Assembly (NCBI RefSeq): GCF_023278565.1 | Contig: NC_064672.1 | Span: 1,860,001 to 1,924,000, forward strand | Direction of reading: 5' to 3' | Length of the DNA stretch: 64,000 bases | Source: Colletotrichum lupini | Lineage: Eukaryota; Ascomycota; Sordariomycetes; Glomerellales; Glomerellaceae | In this document: positions 51,421 to 62,127 of the stretch, piece by piece | How positions within the stretch are numbered: the stretch's first letter is position 1 | Layout: every line of letters begins with the position of its first letter | Position numbers and translations under genes: made by a program | Notes under the pieces: model-generated | What the model was told of the DNA's origin: nothing | The model's database searches: none | What the model saw: only the letters and a program-made list of their open reading frames with translations

Positions 51421-53062
51421 ATTGAACGCTCGAATCGATTGTTGAAAGATGAAGATGCAAATCGAATGCTGGGTTCGGAAGAGAATGTTTGTTTCTATAT
51501 CAAAGTGGGAGGTGGTGTTTGGCTGCTCGAGAAAGTCGAGACACGAGAAACTATTTAGGCCGGGCCTGGGGTATTTATCCCACATGAACCGATTTGTTAT
51601 CGGATGGGTCTTCGGTTTGCTGCATTACCTACATTGCACTTCACGTTCTCGATGTCGTAAGACTTGGGCGCAGCTGGCTGGGTGCATCACCAAGCACAGC
51701 ATTGACTGACTCGAACCTTGCAGCCAGAGCAGCCAGAGACTGCTTCTAGAAGCCGGTGCTGCTAACACGAAACAGGAGCTGCCCTGCTGATGCAAAACTG
51801 ACTTTCGAGCTGCGGGCCAATGCATACTGTCTTCGTTACTAAAATAAAGTCTGAAGCAACTGGAAGGGCACCGGTACCCAAGTTTTCTCATACTTGACAG
51901 CGGGCGTCGGACGATCCACTTGAGTAGAGTCGTTCACTCGGCGGCGCTCTTGGCAAGGCGCTGGCAAGCTGTGCTTTGCATCCCGAGGCCGCCAGCGATC
52001 GTCAGAGATGTCCTTGGTACAGCCTGGAAAGTGGAGTTATTTGAACTCTAATCTTATGAATAAAGGTCGAGAAAGGTGATGATGTGACAACTGCAATATA
52101 GCCGAGACTTTGGAACAAGCGGACTTTCTGATTTTGACTTCCGTGCCAAATTGAAGCATCGTTTGCCGAAGGACATTCTCCACCGAGGCGGCAACCATAT
52201 TAAAGTATTCGCCAAAAGTGTCAATTGATGACTTTCATCACCACATCCACCAGCGCAGAATCTTGATAGAGAGCTTGATCAAGTACGTGTATCTTAGTTC
52301 GCCTGGCACAAACCAGAGCCCTTGGCGGCTAGACGGCCATGCTCTATCACCCAGGTGTTTCATGTTCTGAGTCCTGCGTGCGGGGCCGGCCACCCCGACA
52401 TGGAGGCTCCGGCAAGCTTGGACAGAATCTGTAACTTGCTCTCGGCGACGACCGTTTTTATGCTGCCGCATAATATTATTCTCTCTTTGGCCCAGTTCCT
52501 CAGCGAAGTAACTTACGTGCGTAAATTCGTAGTCATTGAATCCCATCGTGCCAACTTTGGTCTAGTCGAATCGGATATGTTGACAAAACATGGAGTCAAG
52601 AGGGATTCGATTTCAAAGCGGACTTGCGACTACACGGTGTCAAATCAGACATCTTATTGAAGGGACAAAGATTTCGGAATAAATAGACATGAGGTGGCGT
52701 AAGTAAGAGTGAAGGCTAGGCAAAGAGAATTGGGGTGTATTCCAGCATGGGCTTAGATTCGTTGATGACGGGGTATAGCAATAGTGGATAACTTTGTGTT
52801 TAGATGCCAATGCTTTACAAACCGTTTGATAGATAAATCGAAAGTCTATATTTAAGATCTGTCTACAATGCTTTTGCTTGATATGTGAGGGGGTCATGTC
52901 AGTCTCGTAGGCGGCTGGTTGACATCTGCAGTCCGCCTGTTGCCACAAAGAGAATCTGTCTATTGCATCGCTATGTGAAACAGGGAGTCCGTCATAGATT
53001 GACGTGTAAGTTGCACTTCAATCATAAATGGAAGGCTCACGCCGTTTGGGCAGCCAATCAAT
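51421..53062. other. Intergenic DNA, no gene recognised
   Basis: Upstream region of the small secreted protein gene (TATA-like element near 51,571) followed by about 1.4 kb with only short, domain-free frames. Confidence 0.5.
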
Positions 53063-53311
53063 TCAAGATTCGTCACGTACGCTTGCATTGTAATTGACAC
53101 CGACGCGTTTAGCGGAGGCCCCTTCAAACTGGCCTCCCGGTTGAAAGAGGTGTGGATAATATCCGTCTCGTGGTAGCCCAGCGGCATGTTGATTAGATAG
53201 TTGTAGGCATGCCTGAGCATTAATGAAAAAGTCATTATCATTGCTGATGAACCAAGCTTCGGCATTCGGTGCAGGTGTGCCTTCGAAGGGCATTCCTCAG
53301 TACCATTGAAC
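53063..53311 (-). pseudogene. Possible gene relic, unassigned
   Basis: The minus-strand frame from about 53,311 reads V-Q-W-Y, an in-frame TGA, then GMPFEGTPAPNAEAWFISND and continues in coding-like composition to about 53,063. The stop could derive from CGA by C-to-T. I do not recognise the family and see no exon that completes it. It may be a chance frame; it lies just downstream of the transporter gene. Confidence 0.22.
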
Positions 53312-53530
53312 ACCGTAGAATATAAGTTCAACTCAGTCAAAAGAGCAACTGGATCTTGATTCAGTAACTTGTGATTTTGTGCAGATTAATTCATTCAGGA
53401 TCAAGTTCTCACTACCAACACTTAAACGTATCCACGCTGTATTATGCAACCTAAGTAATAGGTATCCAGGGATGAGAATATATGGACATCCTGTCGAGGT
53501 ATGCGACTCCTTCCAGCGGCTCCGATCCGC

Positions 53531-55260
53531 TCACTCATGGTTATTGTCCTCTACAACATGCATCTGTGTTTCCAACGCAAGTTTCTCTGTCTTCCGAGCC
53601 ACCTCTTCGGTCAGTCTATCCCCGTTGCCATCAAGAATGACTGCAGTCTCTTCCAGGCTCATCTTTCCTGTTTCCACAAACAGGAAATACACCACCACAG
53701 CCTCAAAAGCCAGCCACACATCATACGTGATGTAGTACTTCCACTTTGAGTTCGTCACACCAATCGGGTTGGCGTACTGGTTAAAGATCAACGCCAGTGC
53801 CACGAACAAGTTGTAAAGAACCAAGCCTTTGGCACGCAAGTTGAAGGGCAGAATCTCCACGACGTAGGTGACCTGGAGCGCGCCCCATCCCACGGTGAAC
53901 GTGACGTTGTACAAGAAGATCATGGCCAAGACACCCTTTGCGAGGCCCGGGGATCCTGCGCCAGTGAGGTCGGTTTGCTTTTCATATGTTGCTTGAAGTG
54001 CTGTCCAGATGACGTAGCACACGAGGGATCCGATAGTCGAAGCGAGAAACATCGTTCGGCGGCGGAAACGGTTGACGAGAACGGAGGCGAGGAGACCCCA
54101 GAATAATCCCCACAGAGTGATGAGGGCGTTTATTAGCGTCTGCGTGTCTTGGGAGGTATACCCGATCGAGTTGAGAATCAAGGTCAGGTAGTAGCTGATC
54201 AGACCGTTGCCGCTCCTATCAAGATAGAGTTAGATGGCGATGAATAGGCGAGGTAGCGAAGCGTATGACTTACCACTGTGAGAAGAAACCGACAGCAAGA
54301 ATGATGAAAAAACGGCGCCGGTTACCTGGTGTCTGGAAGAAAGCCATGTACGACGTAGTCCGCGATGCTTCCGCCTCCAACCTCAGTGCCGTCCTAATTT
54401 CCTCCATCTCCAATGGAACGATGAGGTCAGAAGCATCGCCGTTGGCGTGGTACTTCACCAACAGCCTCTCGGCTTCCGCATCCCTCTCTTTTGAGATGAG
54501 CCATCTCGGAGACTCTTCGATAAAGAAGCACAACCCGAGCTGCACCACGCTCGAAAGTCCTTGCAAGATCGAAGGAATCCTCCAAGCCCACGTGTTCCCG
54601 ATTCGGAATGTACCAAAGGTAATCCACGCGGCGCTCAAAGCTCCCAATCCCCAGAGAGAATTGTAGATGGATACTAGCGGCGCTCGCTGGGACGGGTACG
54701 CGAGCTCCATGATCATAAGAGGCGCGGCCGTGATATTGAGCGCGAGGCCGAAGCCGAGAACACCGCGAGCAACGATGAACATGGCGACGTTCTGGGCTGC
54801 GCCTTGGAGGGCGACACCGATAAGGAGGATGGAGGCACTGACTAGGAGGGCGGGCTTGCGTCCGAAGCAATCGCAGAACCAGGCGCAGAAGGGGAGTGCG
54901 AGGAGCTGGCCCACGTTCTGGATCGCATTCAGTCTTTCTGATGTTAGGGCAGACTCAGCGTTGGATGAATGAGAATACTCACAGTCCCAGCTCCTGAGCT
55001 CCAGGGTTATTGAATGATTCCTGCCATGTGTCCAGAGACTGAAGGCCATTCATCATTGAGCCATCGTAGCCGGTTGCGTAGCTCGATACCAATGAAAGCG
55101 CGATGACACAGTTGAGCTTGACGATTCCCGAATTTGAGAACCAAGCGAATGCCCCTCTTTTGTTCGCGATAGCAGCGTCAACAGTCACGGGGATACCGCC
55201 GGCCGGCTCAGTTGTTGCGGCAGCGTTTTGCGACATTGCTGCGGTCGAAGAACGAGACAT
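53531..55260 (-). CDS. MFS sugar transporter (sugar porter family), 540 aa
   Basis: Three exons on the minus strand: 55,260-54,983, 54,933-54,274 and 54,215-53,531. Introns are 49 bp (GTGAGT..AAAG) and 58 bp (GTAAGT..ATAG), both phase 2. The joins restore the family sequences LGLLNAIQNVG and FFSQWSGNGLISYYL. Sugar-porter hallmarks: YDGSMMNG in TM1, D-x-F-G-R-K-P in loop 2-3, ARGVLGFG in TM4, E-S-P-R-W-L after TM6, and F-R-R-R in loop 8-9. It has twelve predicted membrane segments and a ~45-residue cytosolic N-terminus. Closest in style to fungal lactose/hexose-type porters that import sugars with protons across the plasma membrane; the substrate cannot be read from sequence. It is divergent from the secreted protein at 56,306 with a 1,045-bp shared intergenic region. 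Intact. Confidence 0.93.
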
Positions 55261-56305
55261 TGCCTATCAATCCGAAGACACTCAACATGGCAGAATCCCG
55301 TAGGGACGGGGGATACGGTGTCGTTATTATGCTACGAGCTCCGAGATAATAACAAGCCAGGCCCGATCCGTTCGTATCCCACTCGGCTCCCGATAGCAGG
55401 CTCGATGTTACAATGTCCGGCCAACCTCCGGGCCGGAGTCACGTAGGACATTTCACAGAGTAATTAGAGATTGTTGGGGTCGTGTAAACCTCAGCCTGCC
55501 GATAGGAGCTCCCGAGGGGAGATCAGGAGATACCGGCGGGGTTTTCTCAAAGGATCCATGGGCTCGGGTAGGCTGCGCCTATCAGCCACTGGCGAGATAC
55601 TCGGGCGAAATGCGTCCGAATCAGGAGCGACGATAGATATGCCGCTGGTAACATGACCTCTGTAGAAGTGGAGGCTGTACCATCCCCTCGGAGACTAGGT
55701 TCTTCACTATTGAATCACGCAGCTATACTCCGTACAAGCACTGGATATCGGGTTTGCCCCAGCAGCCTCTATGATCTTCTCGACGTTTATCCCCGGCTCT
55801 CTTATGGTGCCATTCCCGAGACCAACGCGTGGTTCTTGGATCTCACCCCGCAAACCCGTTTACCTAGACTCCGCCCAAGCGCAGCTCACTAAGACCAAAG
55901 TTGGGGTATGTAACCTCGCCCGGGGTACGGTGATGGTCCACCGGTTCCGGCCCGGTTCGGACCGGGGTTTGTAGAGCTGAAAATGGTATCTGTGATTGGT
56001 GGACCTGTAGAGAGGCTAGGGAGGCTAGGAGCAGTTCGGTCGAGGAAGCCTGAGTGAGGTTGGCGTGAGGGGTTGATGATGGTGTTTCTTGATGAGTGGT
56101 GATCTACCCCCGGCTAGGTGCTCGCGTGTGAACGGAATAATTGATCAATTCCCTTATGGACTTGCTGTGATATCCACTATGTGATCGCTGAGGGTCACTT
56201 TCGGTATATAGTAGCTGGCATGAGACGGCAGGGAGATGGATACGTCAGGTTGGAAAGTGTTTCCCGGCTTTGCTCCGTACTTCTCATCGTATTCCTACAA
56301 GCACC
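55261..56305. promoter_or_regulatory. Divergent intergenic promoter region (transporter / secreted protein)
   Basis: 1,045 bp between two start codons facing away from each other. It holds a TATATA element at 56,205-56,210, 96 bp before the plus-strand ATG. The middle has several GC-rich segments with CCCCGG/CCGGGG (for example near 55,786, 55,920 and 55,950-55,965) that could bind zinc-cluster regulators, but no specific operator can be named. Short frames here are not genes. Confidence 0.45.
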
Positions 56306-58263
56306 ATGCATCTCAAGTTAGCTGTCGCTTCGCTTGTGGCCTCTGGCGCAACGCTAGGGTCCGCCGCGGCCAGCAAGCCAAAGCTTTCCGCAAGTAAGTA
56401 AACGCCAGAGACATAGAAGAAATCTAGGATATCAAGTAGGTAGTCCAGATTGACTTACACTACTGTTTAGATGCCCAAAGTCTATTCGACTACTCTATGG
56501 GGGTCCAGGACTCCAGATGGGACGACTCGTACAACCTTATTTGGTACCAAGACAAGGGTCCGTGGTCCGTCCGCTTCACGGCTTGGTACACGGCGGGTCT
56601 GCTCCATCGCAATGAGGGCGACGACGTGGAGAACGCAAAGGCGGCGATTGAGAACATGTCAGTCGGTTGGATGAAGAGTTTAAGAGTGGTTGAGAGTGCT
56701 AATTTGTGGACTACGATGTAGTTTGGCGAGCCAGATGACCTCGGACTACGAATCGGCGTGGTATGGCACTTTCAAGCTGTCGCCTGACGAGCCGGACCCA
56801 ACGCCGGATTCTGAGCTGTACCCTCCCAAGATCTATGTGAGCATAATCTAAGTGCAAAAGCGGTGGTTGCCAACCCAGACGCAGTCCGCTGACCACAGAT
56901 CTAGACTACTTACGACCCAAATTGGAGAGAATTTATAGGGTGAGTCTTTGGAAACATTGAAGGAGTCCAACATCATGGCATTTGGAAGGGTTCGAGGACG
57001 AACAAGGATCCAATGATACTAACATGATCCAGGACTCAACTAGTACAAGACGTCGAACTTTACTCTGATCTCCTGGGCGCAGACCTCGTCAAGAAAATTG
57101 AAGATGCGCTCGAGATCCAAGCCATTGGCGCAATGAGGCGCAACGGTAGCTACCCCGAAGGCGATAACCTCATACTGGGATACTCCAACCCGGGCCTCAT
57201 GCGTGCCCTTACAGTAGGCTGGATCGGCGCCCGTCGCAGCAACGCAACCTTTATCAACTTCGCAAACACTCAAGAGTCCCAGCTGCTTGAGCTCTTCAAG
57301 TCTAACGGCTCAAATACCCTTGGGGAGTACAATGCGCCAAACTACTACGGCATGGACGTTTGGGCTCTAGCCGCCAACATCGCCTATGGTCCCCGCAACG
57401 CAACACTGACGAAGAACGCCGAGTACATTCTGACGAAGCTGTGGGATGACATTGCAGCGCACTACAACCCCTACCTGGGCAACCTCGTCGGCCCTTATGA
57501 CCGCGCTTACACCCGCGACATGACCAAGCACTCATCCATTCTGCCCATGTACTGGTGGGCCGTCTTCGGGCGCGAGTACGGGCCTCAGCCGCCCAAGGGC
57601 GAGGGCGATTTGCTGTTCGATGCAGCTCAGGGCGCGGCGATTGCGCTGGTTTCTGACACAGTGGCCCGGCACATCTCCAACAGCACAGCGGCGGCGCTCA
57701 AGGCGAAGGGCCCCTGGGCCGGCGAGCGCAGCATCACGCGCGAGGTCAAGGAGAAACTGGATTCGGACGCCACGCGCACGACGACGTCGTGGGTTAGCGC
57801 GCCACTCATGATCGGTGGACAGGAGCTTGCGGAGACCAAGAACCGCGGGGATCAGTTCGTGCCGGCGATCGTGCACTGGGCTTCGGACCCGTTGCACACG
57901 CCGTACCCGTACATCGGCTTCTTCCTGCTGTACCCTTCGGCATCGACCATTTCGGCCGTGGCGGGCGAGAGGTCACTCAGCGTGTCATATCCGAACAGCA
58001 CGCAGGAAGGGTCTGATATTTTCACGTTTGCGCTATCCGGGATTCCGCCTTCGTGGACGCTGGGCGGGAAGACGATTACCGGATTGGAAGAGCTGCCGTG
58101 CCTGAGCGTCAATGTTTCGGCCCCAGGGTTGGACAAGCTGCCGATTTCCTATGGGCAGCAGTTGAGAAACCACTGGTATTATAACGTGTCTTACGCGGTT
58201 CCTGCTGGGTTCGAGGGTGTTCCCCGGGTTGATCTGACGATGGAGTATACTTGTGACATCTGA
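56306..58263 (+). CDS. Secreted protein of unknown function, 551 aa, helical-barrel (glycosidase-like) candidate
   Basis: Five exons: 56,306-56,393, 56,471-56,657, 56,722-56,836, 56,905-56,939 and 57,033-58,263. All introns have GT..AG borders (64-93 bp) and the total of 1,656 nt is in frame. Signal peptide at residues 1-22 (MHLKLAVASLVASGATLGSA). The body is rich in aromatic residues and N-glycosylation sites (N-x-S/T). Conspicuous motifs are the WYQDKGPWSVRFTAWYTAGL region near residue 50, YDPNWREF, NYYGMDVWALAANIAYGP and HSSILPMYWWAVFG. The repeated helix-aromatic pattern suggests an (alpha/alpha)6 barrel, as in six-hairpin glycosidases and lyases. I cannot assign a CAZy family; GH76 was considered and not supported. 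Probably extracellular. Its neighbour is a divergent sugar porter, which would fit a saprotrophic or wall-acting enzyme; this is inference. Confidence 0.85.
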
Positions 58264-59889
58264 GCAGAGTTGTAGACGAGGTATTATCGGGAACATGGTC
58301 CTTCGACCGGATGAATATTAGTAATTAAGTTGAGCGCGCGACAGAATGTATCAGGACATGAGTCCCTAGGGCTAGTTACTACGTCGCCTCGTAGAGGCAG
58401 TCGACCAAACCCCTCGATTTCTGATGCCATAATTGGGAAGCAGCATTAGCTAAACGAACTGAAACTGAGAGGACTGTCACATTAATATCTTCCAGAGACG
58501 CGGGATCTGTACCCGTGACCATGTGAAAGTATCCCAACTCTTAGGAATGACTGTGCAAGTACTGCATTATGCCAATCTTCTCGTCGACTACTGTGATAGG
58601 TAACTGATTCTGCTAGTCAAGAAAATTATGATGCAGATTCAAAGTCAATTGATGTCATTTGGAGATTTGACTTTGCTGGACCGCACGCTAGAAACCACGG
58701 TAGCGACGCTCCGTTGGTGCCTCGGGGCCATCCGTTCTTTTGGTTTGAGGCTTCTTCAGCCGCTGAAGTGAGGCTCAGTATTCACATTCGCGGTTAGTGT
58801 CACTCTGAAAGTTCCCAAGATGAGGACGACGTTTGGGTTCTCAGGCCGAGATTTGCCCTCGTTTGCTTTGCTTTGATTTGATTTCTTCACCCCGACTCAC
58901 CGCCGATTCGTATCGATAGCTATATTAGTCTCATCTTGAGCTAAAATTTGCCCTGTGAGACCCTGGCCAAGGCGCCCCTTGTTAGTTTCAGATTGAGTAA
59001 GCCAGATTCAGGTCGCTGGCTTTGGAAAATCCAACCGAAAACGATTGCAAGGCTCTCTCCTCCTGTCCTTTGAAGACTTGAGAGTCATCTTGGATTCTTC
59101 AAGAGTCTTGTGAACCAGTCGAAAGAGTCTAGGAGTTGACAGTTGTTCGCTTAACAAAGGATGGAATCCCAGTGGTTCAGACAAAAACATGGCAGCAGGG
59201 GAGCCAAAGGAAGCGCACCCCGACGGCGCCGATTAACCGCAGCAGATCCCTGGAAACATCTCCACTATTTGTCTCAGTTTGGCGTCTCGTCTCCCTTAAG
59301 AGAAAAAGAAGCTTTGACGCTCGTGTCACAGAGGAGGCAAAGGACTGGAAGAGCGGTAGAGCGAGGGCAAGGGACTCGAGAAGCGTGGCATTTGGGCAGA
59401 CAGCAAACACGGCGGCTCCCCTTCCTGAGCGTAGCGCGCCCCTCCGATCCTTCCGATCACCGTACTAATTTCCACCCTTGAAGGAGCTCCTTTTGAGGCT
59501 TTTGGGAGGCGTTCGTTGATGGCGGCCTTATCCTCTTTGTGGCTCTTGAAAGTCTAAAGTTCGACCACGTCGCCTCCGTTAAGCGCCGGCCGTCACTTTG
59601 TCTTCCTTTGTTTCTTTGCTGCCTGTTCGGGATCTTCCCACCCCCTGAGAGCTGAGAGGGAAAAGACACAGCCTTGCTTTTCCACACGTCATCTGTCAGC
59701 AACTTTTGGTCGATTTTCAATTCAGACCCTTTACATTATTCACTCAGTCAATCGCACATACGTACTCATATGTACTCATAGACTGACTCTGTGAACGCCT
59801 AATCTGAGAGAGAACACGCCCTGGGAGGTTTGCGAGAGACAGACGAGGCGAGAGGGCCAAGTGAGGGATCGGTGAAGGTTGAAGACAGA
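58264..59889. other. Intergenic DNA and LCCL-gene leader
   Basis: 3' region of the secreted-protein gene, then about 1.4 kb without a supported gene. 59,440-59,889 is pyrimidine-rich with CTTTG/CTTTC runs and probably carries the promoter and 5' UTR of the LCCL gene. Overlapping frames at 59,136-59,481 have no domain. Confidence 0.55.
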
Positions 59890-61764
59890 ATGGGCGCCGG
59901 CGATGGTCCCCGCGTCGGGGACCGCCCATTCAAGGACATGGACGACGACTATGACGCGTCGTCGCGCCGGAGCGCCGACGAGGAGGCACAGTTCCTAGCC
60001 GAAGGAGAAGAAGGCTACGAGCTCGAGGAGAGCACATCCAGCACGCCCTCGCTGCTCTCGCAGCAAAAGTTCGGCCCTCACGTCCCCCACAAGCGGCACT
60101 GCCTCGCCGGACCTCAACCGCCGCGCGTACATGTCATCCGGCCCGTCCTGCCCGCTGTCCAGGAAGCGCCGCCGCGTCTGCTGGACCTCGTGGCGCCGAC
60201 GCCGCGCCGAAAGGCCGTCGTCGTTGCCGTGTTCCTGGCGCTGTGGGCCGTCGCCTTCTCCATTCCACTCGCGTCGTCCCGGGCGATCAGGGATGGGCTC
60301 GGTAGGGAAGTCATTAACCTGGACTGCGGCGACACCCTTTGGCGCTTCAAAAATGGGTGCGGGCTTGACGGTGCCGACTGCAGGCCCTTTACGAACTCTT
60401 CATTTTCTTTCAGGTGTCCGGCAAACTGCATGGCTCACAAGTTGTTGAACCCCCACGCCGTCGGTGACCGGGAGATCGTCTACCAGCCGCTGGTCGTAGG
60501 CGACGAGATCTACCGCGGCGACTCCATGATTTGCGCTTCAGCGATCCACGCAGGCATCGTGACGGACCTGAGCGGAGGCTGCGGCCGTCTTCATCGTGTC
60601 GGCCAGCACGCAGGGTTCAATAGCACGACTAAGAACGGCGTCGAGACCGTTCCGTTTGACTCGTACTTCCCGCTGTCGTACAACCTCACTTCGGACCCGT
60701 CCCTTCAGTGCGGCAAGCGTGACCCCCGCCAGGCTCTTCTACCGACATCCATGTTCTTCACCTCCATCTTTTCCCTCTTCACGACGAGCCCGGCGTGGCA
60801 GTTCTTCGTCTCCTTTGTCGGCATCTTTGCCCATGTCAGCTTCGGCTCCGATCCGCCCACAGCATCGCGGCACGCTGCCTCCGTCCTGCCGGATCGTATC
60901 TCTAAGTTCACCGGCCGTCTGCTTCCTGCACTCTTCTGCGCCGCCGTGCTCTACCGACTCTGCGTCAGACGAACCCTCACAGATGTGAGGGCCCAGTTCG
61001 AGAAGACGGCGCTCTGGTTGGGAGGGTTCTGGTTCGGCGCGCTGTCGAACTATACATTTGGATGGATGCCGATCCAGCGCCTCACGGCACACGACATTGA
61101 GCACCAGCCTGGCGCCAAGCCCGCGCTGGCTCTCATCTTGATCATCCTGACCTTTGTGATGGCCAAGCAGGTCTACTTCTTCTGGCTCGAGGGGAGACTA
61201 CCTCGGTTTCTTGCGCTCTATGCGCTTTTCCTGGCTGCCGTCATTGTCGGCGTCTCAATTCCGGGCGTGGACCTCCGCGTGCACCATTACATCATGGCAT
61301 TCTGTCTGCTCCCTGGTACCAGCATGCAGACGCGGACGTCTCTGTTCTACCAGGGGATGCTGCTGGGCCTCTTCGTCAACGGCATCGCGCGATGGGGCTT
61401 CGACTCGGTTCTTCAGACGCCCGATGAGTTGCGCGAGGACGGCCCCTTCAACTCGCTGCTCCCGCAAATTGCGAAACCAATCTTCTCCACGGGCTCCTTT
61501 GAGCCCAGTGTGACCTTCAGCTGGCTCGTACCGCCAAATATTGCCAACGAGTTTGACGGTATCAGCGCTCTAGTCAACGACGTCGAGCGGTTCCGGTATT
61601 ATTTTGCCGATGGCCCCGTCGACAACGAGTTTGTGTGGTTGAGGAAGGCCAAGATGGTGCTTCCCGAGTATTTTAGATTTGCGTACATGAAGGACGGTGT
61701 GACGCTAGACTATACACAGGCCGGGACCTGGTTCTCGAACGGGTCGTGGGTGATGCCTTCATAG
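59890..61764 (+). CDS. LCCL-domain multi-spanning membrane protein, 624 aa
   Basis: Single exon. The first ATG, at 59,890, is chosen; the frame stays open 20 codons upstream but only with a TTG start. Residues 1-105 are hydrophilic and acidic, rich in Asp/Glu/Ser (cytosolic). The first membrane helix is at about residues 110-130 (AVVVAVFLALWAVAFSIPLA). The LCCL domain follows at about residues 145-263, with C-G-D-T-L-W-R-F, G-C-G-L-D-G, F-R-C-P-A-N-C, G-D-S-M-I-C-A-S-A-I-H-A-G and G-G-C-G. At least six further hydrophobic segments lie between about residues 285 and 525. This is the architecture of the conserved fungal LCCL protein family, placed in the plasma or endomembrane with the LCCL domain on the lumenal/outer side. 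Biochemical role unknown. Intact, with GC-rich codons. Confidence 0.92.
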   Translation: MGAGDGPRVGDRPFKDMDDDYDASSRRSADEEAQFLAEGEEGYELEESTSSTPSLLSQQKFGPHVPHKRHCLAGPQPPRVHVIRPVLPAVQEAPPRLLDLVAPTPRRKAVVVAVFLALWAVAFSIPLASSRAIRDGLGREVINLDCGDTLWRFKNGCGLDGADCRPFTNSSFSFRCPANCMAHKLLNPHAVGDREIVYQPLVVGDEIYRGDSMICASAIHAGIVTDLSGGCGRLHRVGQHAGFNSTTKNGVETVPFDSYFPLSYNLTSDPSLQCGKRDPRQALLPTSMFFTSIFSLFTTSPAWQFFVSFVGIFAHVSFGSDPPTASRHAASVLPDRISKFTGRLLPALFCAAVLYRLCVRRTLTDVRAQFEKTALWLGGFWFGALSNYTFGWMPIQRLTAHDIEHQPGAKPALALILIILTFVMAKQVYFFWLEGRLPRFLALYALFLAAVIVGVSIPGVDLRVHHYIMAFCLLPGTSMQTRTSLFYQGMLLGLFVNGIARWGFDSVLQTPDELREDGPFNSLLPQIAKPIFSTGSFEPSVTFSWLVPPNIANEFDGISALVNDVERFRYYFADGPVDNEFVWLRKAKMVLPEYFRFAYMKDGVTLDYTQAGTWFSNGSWVMPS

Positions 61765-62127
61765 TAGACTTTAGCATAACATTTGCATGACCGGATAGAA
61801 TGGAAGGGGGCGTTTAATCGTGGCTACTTTGTTTATTGGGGAGCGACATGGATCCTACAAGATAATCAATCACATCTTAACAAGCATCTTCAAATTTCTT
61901 GACATGAAGTCAATCGTTAAGAAAGCAAGGGTTCGTTGATACATGTAAGCACCAGTGACATTGTCCTGCATGAAGATACTTTCAGCCCCTAGGTGCGAGC
62001 AGCCAACCAGTTCACCTCTCGATCTGAGTGCTACACTGCCCAACTGACTGCCTTGAGGGCCATCCCAAAACGATTTACGAGCGCCCGACGCGTACTGTTG
62101 AGCTGTTTCTCACGGTCTTTCTCTACT
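61765..62127. other. 3' flank of the LCCL gene
   Basis: 363 bp of ordinary composition with no gene. It ends at a sharp switch to AT-rich DNA near 62,128. An inverted repeat AGAAAG..CTTTCT with loop TTAATT lies just inside the boundary (about 62,148-62,167). Confidence 0.5.

Noticed and set aside
54265..54972. Plus-strand frames across the transporter gene
   Set aside because: Antisense shadows of conserved MFS exons.
56306..58263. Assignment of the secreted protein to GH76 (Dfg5/Dcw1-type mannanase)
   Set aside because: The paired-aspartate signature and flanking aromatic pattern of that family are not visible.
59136..59481. Overlapping 106-110-codon plus-strand frames upstream of the LCCL gene
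   Set aside because: No domain, no signal peptide, arginine-rich low-information composition; most likely leader or promoter DNA.
59830..59889. Upstream TTG start adding 20 residues to the LCCL protein
   Set aside because: Fungal nuclear genes start at ATG; 59,890 is the first in-frame ATG, and the added residues carry no domain.
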